Shown here: in pieces, positions 23,957 to 31,923 of the stretch
Layout of the letters: every line of letters begins with the position of its first letter
Numbering within the stretch: the first letter of the stretch is position 1
Source of the DNA: Acidimicrobiaceae bacterium
Lineage (GTDB): Bacteria > Actinomycetota > Acidimicrobiia > Acidimicrobiales > RAAP-2
Length of the DNA stretch: 39,445 nt
Direction of reading: 5' to 3'
Assembly (NCBI GenBank): GCA_003161575.1
Contig: PMOE01000067.1
Span: forward strand, 1 to 39,445
Translations under genes and position numbers: made by a program
The notes under the pieces: model-generated
Told to the model about the DNA's origin: nothing
Seen by the model: only the letters and a program-made list of their open reading frames with translations
Databases searched by the model: none

Positions 23957-25723
23957 ATGCTGGACGACTACGCCGAGCACGACCAGGCCATCGGCCTCGA
24001 TTGGTACGCCCTCGACCCGAACCTGTCCAACCTGCTCGACCGGCACCTCCCCGATCCCGCCGATCGGGCCTTCGCCGAGGAGCACGTGGCACCGTTCGGT
24101 GCCCTCATCGGCCAGAAAATCGCGGCCCGAGCCGAAGAGACCGACGCCCACGGGCCCGTCCTCGGGCGCTACGACCGGTGGGGCCAGGAGGTCGACCACG
24201 TGGTCCACCACCCCACGTGGACCCAGAACAAGGCCGATCTGGTGTCGGCCGGGTTTCCCGGGCTCTCCCACCACGCCGGACGATCCGTGCCCGGGGTGGT
24301 GACCGCGTCACGGGCCTACCTCGTGAGCCAGGCCGAGACCGCCGTCTATTGCGGGCTCGGTATGACCGGCGGCGCCGCGGACATCGTCGAGCGGTACGCG
24401 CCCGAGTCGGTGCGACACGACATCGCCGAGCGGCTCATGAGCATCGAGCCCGACCAGGCGTGGGAGGGCGGCATGTTCCTCACCGAACGCCAGGGCGGCA
24501 GTGACGTTGGAGCGAACACCACCAGAGCGGTCCAAGACGGCGACGAGTGGATGCTCTTTGGGGACAAGCACTTCTGTTCCAACGTCGATGCGGAGATCTT
24601 CATCGTGCTCGCCCGCCCCGATGGGGCGCCCCCGGGCAGCCGTGGCCTCGCCACCTTCATCGTGCCCAGCGCGCTGCCCGACGGCTCGCCCAACGGGTTC
24701 GTCATCAAGCGGCTCAAGCCCAAGCTCGGAACCGTCGGGGTCCCGACCGGCGAGGTCACCCTCGATGGCGCCCGGGCCTGGCTGGCGGGGGGTACCGCCG
24801 GCTCGTCGCCCGTCGAGACGACCGACGCAGCCCGGGATGGTCGAGGCATCAACCGGATGATGGAGATGGTCAACGGCAGCCGCTTCGGGGTGGCGTTGAT
24901 GGGGCTCGGTATCCACCGGCGCTGTTTCCTCGAGGCCGCCATCTACGCCGGCCGCAGGACCCAATGGGCCCAGCGCATCGACCACTACCCGCTCGTGCGT
25001 GAGACCCTCGTCGATCTCCTCGTCGACCTTGAGGCCGGCATGGCCGCCACCTTTGAATGCGCCGGTTCGGCCCGGGGCGCGACAGACGAAGACGAGGGGC
25101 GGCTGCTGCGGCGCATCCTGATCCCGTTAGCCAAGATGCGGGCCACCCGGGTTGCCCTCGGGGCGGCCAGCACGGCGCTCGAGGTGTTCGGGGGCAACGG
25201 GTACATGACCGACTGGCCCATGGCCCGCCAACTGCGTGACGCCCAGTGCCACACCATCTGGGAGGGCACCGAGAACATCCTCTGTCTGGACGTGCGCCGG
25301 GCCATGCAGGGCGAGCAGGCCCACCTGGCCCTCATCGCCCGGGTCGAGCGGGCGCTCGACTCGGCGGCCCACCACAAGGTTCTCGCCGGGTCGGTCGACA
25401 CGCTGGCCAGCACCGTGGCCTCCACCAAAAGGGCCATCGACCATTTGGACGGCGGGGACGACGACCTGGCTCTGCTGCACTCACGCCGGCTGGCCGAACT
25501 CTTGGCCGACCTGGTCGAGGGCGCTCTGTTGGTCGACGAGGCGGCCTGGTCGCTCGAACGGGATGGGAACGCCCGCAAGGCCGCGGTGGCCCGGCGCTTC
25601 GTCGGCACCAAGCTGGCCGATCAGCCCGCGCGCGGCCTCCTCGACACCGATCGCACGGTCCTCGACCACTTCGCCGAACTCATCCGCTACGGCCGCATCG
25701 AACCCGAGGATCTGGTCGCCTGA
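23957..25723 (+). CDS. AidB-like acyl-CoA dehydrogenase family protein
   Basis: 588-residue flavoprotein of the acyl-CoA dehydrogenase superfamily, AidB branch. EGGMFLTERQGGSDVGANTT and WMLFGDKHFCSNVDAE match the AidB beta-domain. FGGNGYMTDWPMARQLRDAQCHTIWEGTENILCLDVRRAM is the FAD/active-site end, with the EGTxNxxCLDxxR pattern. AidB proteins respond to alkylation stress and some bind DNA; others are broad acyl-CoA enzymes, so the role is open. ATG 23957 has AAGGAGG 4 bases upstream. A TACGAT box (23917-23922) predicts a leader of about 30 bases, unlike many genes here. It is divergent from marR, with the operator in between. Confidence 0.92.
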   Translation: MLDDYAEHDQAIGLDWYALDPNLSNLLDRHLPDPADRAFAEEHVAPFGALIGQKIAARAEETDAHGPVLGRYDRWGQEVDHVVHHPTWTQNKADLVSAGFPGLSHHAGRSVPGVVTASRAYLVSQAETAVYCGLGMTGGAADIVERYAPESVRHDIAERLMSIEPDQAWEGGMFLTERQGGSDVGANTTRAVQDGDEWMLFGDKHFCSNVDAEIFIVLARPDGAPPGSRGLATFIVPSALPDGSPNGFVIKRLKPKLGTVGVPTGEVTLDGARAWLAGGTAGSSPVETTDAARDGRGINRMMEMVNGSRFGVALMGLGIHRRCFLEAAIYAGRRTQWAQRIDHYPLVRETLVDLLVDLEAGMAATFECAGSARGATDEDEGRLLRRILIPLAKMRATRVALGAASTALEVFGGNGYMTDWPMARQLRDAQCHTIWEGTENILCLDVRRAMQGEQAHLALIARVERALDSAAHHKVLAGSVDTLASTVASTKRAIDHLDGGDDDLALLHSRRLAELLADLVEGALLVDEAAWSLERDGNARKAAVARRFVGTKLADQPARGLLDTDRTVLDHFAELIRYGRIEPEDLVA

Positions 25724-25782
25724 TCCGCCCGGGCGGGGACGGGACCGGGCGCTCGCGAGGGACCGCGACTCGTCCCTGAAGG

Positions 25783-26154
25783 TCAATAGCCCGGGACGTA
25801 GCCCCCCTGGCCGAGAGAGGCGCTCTCGAAGGGGTCGATCGATTCATCGAGACCGCCGACCACCTCGCTCACCCACGGGAGCCGCTCGGTCAAGATCCGC
25901 TCCACCCCGCCCTGGAGGGTCGACGAGCTCACCGCACACGAGCTGCAGGCCCCTTGGAGCTGGACCTCGACCACCCCGGTCTCCACGTCGGCACTGACGA
26001 GCATCAGGTCGCCCCCGTCGGCCTGCACCGACGGGCGCATGAGCTCGATCAGGCCCTGGAGGGCTCCGAGTCGTTCGGCCCGCTCGGTGTCGCTCAGCGG
26101 ACTGTTCGGCTGGTCCGTTGACTGGTCCTCGGTCTCCTCGTGGGACTCTGTCAT
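25783..26154 (-). CDS. NifU-like Fe-S scaffold protein
   Basis: 123-residue protein with the NifU C-terminal domain. It holds a transient [4Fe-4S] or [2Fe-2S] cluster between two subunits through the CxxC motif GACSSCAVSSSTLQGGVE (about residues 79-96). VQADGGDLMLVS is the other conserved block. About 30 hydrophilic residues precede the domain. The frame opens at 26256, but ATG 26154 follows directly after a run of six G and has CAGAAT 6 bases upstream, so it is preferred. It is divergent from the VOC protein. Cytosolic; may serve Fe-S enzymes generally. Confidence 0.9.
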   Translation of the reverse strand: MTESHEETEDQSTDQPNSPLSDTERAERLGALQGLIELMRPSVQADGGDLMLVSADVETGVVEVQLQGACSSCAVSSSTLQGGVERILTERLPWVSEVVGGLDESIDPFESASLGQGGYVPGY

Positions 26155-26255
26155 CCCCCCATTCTGCCGTGCCGGGGCGCTCATCGTGACACGGGCTCGG
26201 CCCGCGCCCGAGAGCGACCGGTCCCGGCGCGTCCCGTGACCCCGTCTGACAGGCA

Positions 26256-26261
26256 TACATT
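26256..26261 (+). promoter_or_regulatory. -10-like box for leaderless VOC gene
   Basis: TACATT ends 6 bases before the GTG at 26268. No convincing -35 is seen at 16-18 bases upstream. Confidence 0.4.
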
Positions 26262-26267
26262 GGCGCC

Positions 26268-26678
26268 GTGCCGTCGATCACTGGTGTCGCCCATCTCAGC
26301 CTCACCGTCCGGAATCTGCGGATCAGCGAAACCTGGTACCGGGAGTTGTTCGGGCTCGATTCAGTCTTCAACGAGCGCCAGCCGCACTTCGACTCGGTCG
26401 TGCTCGTGGATCCGAACTCACAGATGGTGATTAGCCTGCGCAAGCACTACGGCGCCGGAACGGCCCGTTTCGACGAGAGCCGGACCGGGCTCGACCACGC
26501 CTCCTTTGGGGTGGTCGACCGCGATGAGTTGGTGGAGTGGGAAAAGCGCCTCGGGGAGTTCAACATCGAGCACTCGGCCATCACCGACACCGCGTTCGGC
26601 TCGGTACTCGTGTTCCGCGATCCGGACCACATCCAGCTGGAGTTCTTCTGCCGGGCCGAGCCGGAGCAGAACAAATAA
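26268..26678 (+). CDS. VOC family protein (glyoxalase/dioxygenase superfamily)
   Basis: 136-residue vicinal-oxygen-chelate protein built from two beta-alpha-beta modules. The N-terminal VAHLSLTVRNLRISETWYRELFGLD supplies the first His ligand. GLDHASFGVVDRDELVEWEKRL supplies a second, and FRDPDHIQLEFF ends with the Glu ligand. The metal-site pattern is intact, so an active metalloenzyme is likely. The reaction (glyoxalase, epimerase, thiol transfer or ring cleavage) cannot be decided. It is convergent with an FAH-family hydrolase 12 bases away, which would suit a small catabolic module but is not proof. GTG 26268 has TACATT 6 bases upstream. Confidence 0.9.
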   Translation: MPSITGVAHLSLTVRNLRISETWYRELFGLDSVFNERQPHFDSVVLVDPNSQMVISLRKHYGAGTARFDESRTGLDHASFGVVDRDELVEWEKRLGEFNIEHSAITDTAFGSVLVFRDPDHIQLEFFCRAEPEQNK

Positions 26679-26690
26679 GCATCTGGTCGA

Positions 26691-27578
26691 TCAATCGGTC
26701 CCGAACGTCTCTCTCGGGCCCTCGGCGGCGACCGGGTTCTCGAGCACGCCCACTCCTTCGATCTCGATGCGCACCGTGTCGCCCGCGCGCAGCCACTTCG
26801 GAGGGTCCATGCCTGCGGCTACGCCGGCCGGGGTGCCCGTGGCGAGAACATCGCCGACTTCGAGAGGAAAGGCCGTCGTGAGGTACTCAATCATCTCGGC
26901 GCAGCCAAAGATCAGATCCGACGTCGACGAATCCTGGCGCAGCTCGTCGTTCACCCAAGTGCGCAGTCGAAGCGCCCCGGGGTCCCCCACCTCGTCGGGG
27001 GTGACGAGGAACGGGCCCAGAGGCCCATGGCTGTCAAAGGACTTCCCCACGGTGAAGGTGGGCGTCCGCCATTGCCAGTCGCGCACGCTCACGTCGTTGA
27101 TCACGCTGAAGCCGGCCACGACATCGAGCCAGCGCGCCGCGGGCACGTTCTTGCACCGCCGACCGATGATGATGGCCAGCTCGCCCTCGTAGTCGACCTT
27201 GTCGGACACCTCGGGGATGATGATCGGCGCTCCAGGCCCGACCACACAGGTCCGCTGTTTGTTGAACCAATACTGGTATTCAGGGGCCTCCCGTCCCAGC
27301 TCGGCTACATGGCCCCGGTAATTCATGCCGATGGCGAGGACCTTGGGCGGAGAAGGCACAGGGGCGAGGAGGCGCACGTTGTCGAGGGGCCAGCGACGGG
27401 CCCGCCCCGACGCCGCGCCAGCGGCGGCTTCGAGAGCAGCTGAACCGGCGTCGAGGAGGTCCGTCATGGTGTCGGGGAGCCCGATCTCGGGGTCGCTCAG
27501 GTCGACCACCGAGTCCCCCGTCACCACCCCAGTCCGGGATTCGGAGCTGTCGGGCGGCAAGAAACTGGCCAGTCGCAT
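26691..27578 (-). CDS. Fumarylacetoacetate hydrolase family protein
   Basis: 295-residue FAH-fold hydrolase. Such enzymes cleave or hydrate beta-diketo acids and acylpyruvates in aromatic degradation. VLAIGMNYRGHVAELG begins the catalytic domain. DYEGELAIIIGRR supplies the Glu metal ligands and VINDVSVRDWQ the Asp. GKSFDSHGPLGPFLV and LATGTPAGVAAGMDPPKWLRAGD are the substrate-side family blocks. The first 75 residues form the usual N-terminal domain. ATG 27578 has TAACGT 8 bases upstream, where the TAA is also the stop of a possible upstream ORF. Substrate not determinable. Confidence 0.93.
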   Translation of the reverse strand: MRLASFLPPDSSESRTGVVTGDSVVDLSDPEIGLPDTMTDLLDAGSAALEAAAGAASGRARRWPLDNVRLLAPVPSPPKVLAIGMNYRGHVAELGREAPEYQYWFNKQRTCVVGPGAPIIIPEVSDKVDYEGELAIIIGRRCKNVPAARWLDVVAGFSVINDVSVRDWQWRTPTFTVGKSFDSHGPLGPFLVTPDEVGDPGALRLRTWVNDELRQDSSTSDLIFGCAEMIEYLTTAFPLEVGDVLATGTPAGVAAGMDPPKWLRAGDTVRIEIEGVGVLENPVAAEGPRETFGTD

Positions 27579-27589
27579 CGACCCCGACG

Positions 27590-27823
27590 TTACCGGGCCG
27601 TCGCCTGAGGACCGCTGTCCGGTGGCTCCTCTGACCGAGCGCCGTGTGGGACGGCGGGCGCCCGGGCGAGGCCACCGACCTCGTCGGCGAGATCGTCGAC
27701 CACGTCCACGAACCGGGGGAGTTCGGTATCAACCAAAGAGAGAACGCTCGCCGTCCGTCCGGCGCCGCTCAGAGTTCTTTCCCCGTTCGCCCAGTTCGGC
27801 CATCCGCTGCGCCTGGGTGGCAA
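27590..27823 (-). CDS. Possible small gene upstream of the FAH gene
   Basis: 77-codon ORF ending 11 bases before the FAH start on the same strand. Its central part (SLVDTELPRFVDVVDDL and ADEVGGLARAP) has strong third-position GC and amphipathic, acidic character, as expected of coding DNA. The first 25 and last 20 residues are less convincing. No Shine-Dalgarno sequence or promoter box supports the ATG at 27823, and I recognise no family. It is the only candidate in the 388-base gap 27579-27966. A rival plus-strand frame overlaps it. Confidence 0.3.
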   Translation of the reverse strand: MPPRRSGWPNWANGERTLSGAGRTASVLSLVDTELPRFVDVVDDLADEVGGLARAPAVPHGARSEEPPDSGPQATAR

Positions 27824-27966
27824 GTGACCGTGGAGTGGAGCGCGCCCCGGGCTATCCGGCGCCGCCGATGTGCCGCGTCGTGTCGGTCCGCCGGGCGATG
27901 CTCGGTACTACACGCCGCCTCCGCCAAGATCGCGTCGAACCCGGGCGCCCAAGGCTCGATCGCCGG

Positions 27967-28569
27967 TCAGACGCCGAGCTCGTGTTTCATTGCTTCCCAG
28001 TTGCGGACGGCATGGCGGGCCGAGAAGGCGCCGATCGTCTCGATCGTCCCGTAGAGGACACACCAGAACCCGATCACCACCACCAGCACGACCAGGGCGT
28101 TGCCGGGGTGCCGAATCGCCCAGATGCCCAAAAATATCGAGATGATGCCCCGGATCAGGTAGAGCCACCAATAGGGCACCTGGCGGCTCATCAACGAGCC
28201 GACGATGTCGGTGACGCCCCAGAACAAGAGCATCCATCCGATGATGATGGCGATCACGTACAAGGTGATGTGGGGCCACACCAGACACACGATCCCACCA
28301 CCGATGGATATGACACCCATGATGAGATAGGCCCACCGGAACTTGGCCGCTCGGAAGGAGCCGATGACCTGGAAGATCCCCACGGCCAAGAAGAAGGCGC
28401 CGGCGAAGTACGCAACGGCGTAGAGGGTGGCGGTCTTGTAGCTGAGCACGAAGAAACCGAACAGAATCGAAAGAATGCCCCCGGCGAGGTACCACCCCCA
28501 TATTTTTTCGGTGAGCGTGGCCAACTCATCGCCGGCCGCGACTTCCTGAGGTGTCAGTTGCGGGCTCAT
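27967..28569 (-). CDS. HdeD/DUF308 family membrane protein
   Basis: 200-residue integral membrane protein with six predicted helices in three repeated hairpins, as in HdeD, the E. coli acid-resistance membrane protein. Repeats show as GGILSILFGFFVL, GVISIGGGIVCLVWP and GIISIFLGIWAIRHP. These G-x-(I/L)-S-I-x-x-G turns are typical of DUF308. The molecular function is unknown. ATG 28569 has AAGGAG 8 bases upstream, and TACGCT (28604-28609, minus strand) suggests a leader of about 28 bases. It follows the C69 peptidase gene on the same strand with an 88-base gap. Confidence 0.9.
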   Translation of the reverse strand: MSPQLTPQEVAAGDELATLTEKIWGWYLAGGILSILFGFFVLSYKTATLYAVAYFAGAFFLAVGIFQVIGSFRAAKFRWAYLIMGVISIGGGIVCLVWPHITLYVIAIIIGWMLLFWGVTDIVGSLMSRQVPYWWLYLIRGIISIFLGIWAIRHPGNALVVLVVVIGFWCVLYGTIETIGAFSARHAVRNWEAMKHELGV

Positions 28570-28657
28570 GGGCGTGCTCCTTCATTGTGGCGAGGACTTC
28601 CGTAGCGTACCGTTGGCGCCCCCCGCCACCGTGGACCCTGCCAGGTCCGTAGGCGGC

Positions 28658-29851
28658 TCAGAGGCTGAGTCGGATGGCCGCGTCGGTGACCCGCCGACCC
28701 CATTCCGCTGCCGCAGCCGCCCATCGACCGGGCCGGCCGACGAGGTCGTCGGCTTCTTCCCACAACTCGGCTTCGATCGGATCCAGCACGGCGCGGATCG
28801 TTCCGATCGCCTCGGGGTGCCTCTCGACTCGGTTGCGCAATTGGGCGCTGTGCTGCCAGAGGGCCTCATCAGCGAGCGCGCCGGGGAAAGCGCCCGCGGT
28901 GTCGGTCGCATCGGGGAACAGCGGAACGTACACGCTCACGCACGGACTGCCCGCGGCGACCCACGCTCGGGCCGGTGCTTCGGGGTCGGCCGGCAGCCGG
29001 GCCACCATCGAAGAAGTCGTCGTCATGTACTCGTGCACGTGCATGCAGACCGAGATGCCGGTGAAATCGGGGCGGAGTTCGGCCGGCGGGGGCTCGGGCA
29101 CCGAGACGCCCCCGGGCAAACCCCACGGCCCATGCCCGTGGTCTCGCAGGTGAGCCACCACTTGGCGCGGCGCCAGCTGGTCGGGATCGTGCGCCCCGAG
29201 AAAGGCGCAACTGGCCGCCAGCCGTCGACCGGCACCGCTCGAATCGATCCGATCGGACCAGGCTTCGAAGTCCGCCCCGGCCACAAGATCGTCCGACCCC
29301 CGGGTCCAGTCCCGTCGCAGTGATATCTGGTTGCTGATGGCCCTCGACCCCGCCACCCCCTCGGCAGCCCAGGTGGTGCCCGCCGTCTCGAGCACCCAAG
29401 CGGATGTCGGATCGACGATGAGAAATGAGGAGAAGTAGGCCTCCCCGTGGGGGTCGGCCGCACCACCCTGGCCGCACTCGCCGAGGAGCCCCGTCATCAC
29501 GTCGAGCGCCTCGTCGGCCGTGCGGGAGCGCTCGAGGCCGAGGCGCACGAGGTCCATGCCGATAAGCCCGTCGGGCAACGTCGCGGCGTCGAGTTTCGTG
29601 GAGATCCTCTCGTTCCCGATGGCCACGCGGTGCTCGTTCACCCCGTGTTCGGCCCCCCAGAGCCAGGTGGGTCGGGCCAGCACGGTTGCCACCGCGCCGC
29701 GCTCGGGAATCTCGAGGTACTGCGTGTCAAGCGTGCCGACCCCTGACCTGCGGGGATGGGCGGCCACCAGCTGGACCTCGGTCGGCGGTCGGTCCGAGTT
29801 CTTGGCAAAGACCGAATGATCGTGCCCGACGGCGCACAGCGTGTCGCACAT
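28658..29851 (-). CDS. Peptidase C69/secernin-like Ntn-hydrolase
   Basis: 397-residue N-terminal-nucleophile hydrolase of the C69 dipeptidase/secernin type. The protein starts MCDTLCAVG, so removal of Met exposes Cys2 as catalytic nucleophile. FAKNSDRPPTEVQ is the second diagnostic block, followed by TWLWGAEHGVNEHRVAIGNE. SAWVLETAGTTWAAE continues the family pattern. It would hydrolyse dipeptides or related amides in the cytosol. The frame is open to 30100, but the Cys2 chemistry and a TACAGT box (29860-29865, minus strand) 8 bases upstream fix ATG 29851. It is divergent from the P450 with 86 bases between. Confidence 0.9.
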   Translation of the reverse strand: MCDTLCAVGHDHSVFAKNSDRPPTEVQLVAAHPRRSGVGTLDTQYLEIPERGAVATVLARPTWLWGAEHGVNEHRVAIGNERISTKLDAATLPDGLIGMDLVRLGLERSRTADEALDVMTGLLGECGQGGAADPHGEAYFSSFLIVDPTSAWVLETAGTTWAAEGVAGSRAISNQISLRRDWTRGSDDLVAGADFEAWSDRIDSSGAGRRLAASCAFLGAHDPDQLAPRQVVAHLRDHGHGPWGLPGGVSVPEPPPAELRPDFTGISVCMHVHEYMTTTSSMVARLPADPEAPARAWVAAGSPCVSVYVPLFPDATDTAGAFPGALADEALWQHSAQLRNRVERHPEAIGTIRAVLDPIEAELWEEADDLVGRPGRWAAAAAEWGRRVTDAAIRLSL

Positions 29852-29937
29852 GGCGGCCCACTGTACGGGTGACGGCCGCCCAGCGCGCCCGGGGGTCAAA
29901 TCTGTTCGGACCCGGGTGCGGTCACTAGGGTGGTTCC
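29852..29937. promoter_or_regulatory. Divergent promoters of C69 peptidase and P450
   Basis: Minus-strand TACAGT (29860-29865) is 8 bases from ATG 29851. Plus-strand TAGGGT (29926-29931) is 6 bases from GTG 29938. Both predict leaderless mRNAs; -35 boxes are unclear. Confidence 0.45.
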
Positions 29938-31218
29938 GTGACGCCCAACGAACTGCTGACAGTGGACGAAATCGACTTGTCTGACCTCGACTTCTGGGGC
30001 AGATCATGGGAGGAACGCGAAGGGGCCTTCGCGTTGCTACGGCGCGAGAAGCCGAAGCCCTTCTATGAAGAGCCCGACGTCGAGAACTCAGCCATCCCAC
30101 TGCCCAGAGGTGCGGGCTATCGGGCCCTGATGCGCCATCGCGACGTGGTCGAAGTGAGCCGACACCCAGAGATCTACCGATCTGGTCTGGGTGGTGCGGT
30201 GAGCATGATCGATATGCCCGAGGAGATGCTCGAGTACTTCGGGGGCATGATCAATACCGACAATCCGCGCCATGCCCGGCTCCGGCGAATCGTCTCACAA
30301 GCCTTCAGCCCACGCATGATCCGCAGCATCGAGGACACCATCGAGAAGGTGGCCATCGACATCATCGACCGAGCCGCTCCCTCCGGGGAGTGCGACTTCG
30401 TGGTCGACATGGCTGCTCCCCTTCCGTTGAAGGTCATCTGCGACATGATGGGCGTCGCCGAGTCCGACTACGACGCCGTCTTCCGCTGTTCGAACATCAT
30501 CTTGAGCATGGGGGATACCGAGTACATCCCCGAGGGTACCGACCCGATGCTCGCTTTTATCAATGCCGGCGCCGAGCTCAACGCGCTCATGGAAGGTCTC
30601 GGAAAGTACCGAATCGAGACTCCGACCGACGACCTCACCTCCGCGCTCGTCAACGCCAATGTCGACGGCGAAGCACTTAGCCACGCCGAGCTGGCCTCGT
30701 TCTTCATCCTGTTGGTGGTGGCCGGCAACGAGACGACCCGCAATGCCATCAGCCACGGCCTGCTGGCCCTCACCGAGTACCCCGACCAGCGCGCCCTCTG
30801 GCAGGCTGACTTCGATGGGCTGGCCGCTACCGCGGTCGATGAGATCGTCCGTTGGGCTACCCCGGTCATCTGGATGCGCCGCACGGTGGCCGAGGAGACC
30901 GTCTTGTCGGGCGACGAGATGCACCCCGGGGACAAGGTGCTCTTGATGTACGCCTCGGCCAACCGGGACGAGGACGTGTTCAGCGATCCATACCGCTTCG
31001 ACTTGGCTCGGGACCCCAACCCCCATGTCGGCTTCGGGGCGGCCGGGCCTCATTTCTGCCTCGGCGCCCACCTGGCCCGGCGCGAGATCCTGGTGATGTT
31101 CCGCGAGTTGTTCAAACGCCTTCCCGATATCGCGGCCAGCGGCGAGCCGGACCGGCTGCGCTCCGCGTTCATCAACGGGATCAAACACCTCCCCTGCGCC
31201 TTCACCCCCGCCAACTGA
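29938..31218 (+). CDS. Cytochrome P450
   Basis: 426-residue soluble heme monooxygenase. The I-helix oxygen motif is VVAGNETTRN (about residues 260-269). The K-helix ExxR is DEIVRW. The heme loop FGAAGPHFCLGAHLARREI puts the thiolate Cys at residue 374; FGxG is relaxed to FGAA. MINTDNPRHARLRRIVSQAFSPR is the C-helix region common in the CYP124/125/142-type lipid and sterol hydroxylases of mycobacteria, and the early text also fits that group. It needs a ferredoxin and reductase, neither visible here. GTG 29938 has TAGGGT 6 bases upstream. A lipid or steroid substrate is inferred from family resemblance and the acyl-CoA dehydrogenases nearby. Confidence 0.93.
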   Translation: MTPNELLTVDEIDLSDLDFWGRSWEEREGAFALLRREKPKPFYEEPDVENSAIPLPRGAGYRALMRHRDVVEVSRHPEIYRSGLGGAVSMIDMPEEMLEYFGGMINTDNPRHARLRRIVSQAFSPRMIRSIEDTIEKVAIDIIDRAAPSGECDFVVDMAAPLPLKVICDMMGVAESDYDAVFRCSNIILSMGDTEYIPEGTDPMLAFINAGAELNALMEGLGKYRIETPTDDLTSALVNANVDGEALSHAELASFFILLVVAGNETTRNAISHGLLALTEYPDQRALWQADFDGLAATAVDEIVRWATPVIWMRRTVAEETVLSGDEMHPGDKVLLMYASANRDEDVFSDPYRFDLARDPNPHVGFGAAGPHFCLGAHLARREILVMFRELFKRLPDIAASGEPDRLRSAFINGIKHLPCAFTPAN

Positions 31219-31263
31219 CAACCTCGCGTGGGTGCAGGGTCGGCGCTGTGTCCGGCCCGTTAG

Positions 31264-31283
31264 GCAAGAAGCAATTTTCTTGC
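31264..31283. promoter_or_regulatory. Inverted repeat between P450 and sigma factor genes
   Basis: GCAAGAA-(6)-TTCTTGC is a perfect 7-bp inverted repeat, A/T-richer than its surroundings, 31 bases before the sigma-factor start. Its right end overlaps TTGCAA, a possible -35. It may be an operator or a weak terminator of the P450 transcript. Confidence 0.35.
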
Positions 31284-31314
31284 AACGTTCCGGGCCGCTC
31301 GGGCGTCATAGAAG

Positions 31315-31923
31315 GTGATGACCAAGATCGGGGACCGCTCAGGCGTGCACCGCCGAGCCTACGGGGTCGGGCCAACGGTGGTACCTGAAGAGGCGCGCGG
31401 CGGAGCCGACGATCAGGCGAAGCGGTTCCCCGCGCCAGCGAGCGATGCGGTAGTCCGCGGGGCCGCAGCGGCGGCTCTCGCCCCCCCGACCTTCGGTGAG
31501 TTCTACGAGCAGCACTTCGTCGGCTTGGTTCGCCTCGCCATGCTCCTGACCGGTTCCAAAGATGTAGCGGCCGACCTCGTCCAGGACTGCTTCGTCGGGC
31601 TGCACAGGCATTGGGTGAGAGTCGACCAGCCGCTCCCGTACGTGCGGCGATCGGTGATGCACGCCTGTGCCTCGCACCACCGCAAAGCGGCCCGGGCGAG
31701 GAACCGGCCCGTCGAGCGCCCGGTCACCACCGAACTCGGGGCCGACGAGTTGAGCGATGCACTGGCAGCGCTCGCGCCTAAGCAGCGGGCCGCCATCGTC
31801 CTGCGCTTCTACGACGACCTCTCTGACGACGACATCGCCCAAGCCCTCCGGTGCCGACCGGCCACCGTGCGGTCGCTCGTCCACCGGGGCTTGATCGAAC
31901 TGCGAAAGGTGATCGAACCGTGA
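31315..31923 (+). CDS. SigE-type ECF sigma-70 factor
   Basis: 202-residue extracytoplasmic-function sigma factor. Region 2 runs FGEFYEQHFVGLVRLAMLLTGSKDVAADLVQDCFVGLHRHW (about residues 60-100), and region 4 runs LAALAPKQRAAIVLRFYDDLSDDDIAQALRCRPATVRSLVHRG (about 148-190). The YVRRSVMHACASHHRK linker is typical of actinobacterial 'SigE family' sigmas. The first 55 residues are not part of the fold, so the true start may lie further in. GTG 31315 and ATG 31318 are both possible, with GAAGG too close for a normal Shine-Dalgarno sequence. The stop overlaps the next gene (GTGA), a membrane protein that probably controls it. Confidence 0.9.
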   Translation: MMTKIGDRSGVHRRAYGVGPTVVPEEARGGADDQAKRFPAPASDAVVRGAAAAALAPPTFGEFYEQHFVGLVRLAMLLTGSKDVAADLVQDCFVGLHRHWVRVDQPLPYVRRSVMHACASHHRKAARARNRPVERPVTTELGADELSDALAALAPKQRAAIVLRFYDDLSDDDIAQALRCRPATVRSLVHRGLIELRKVIEP

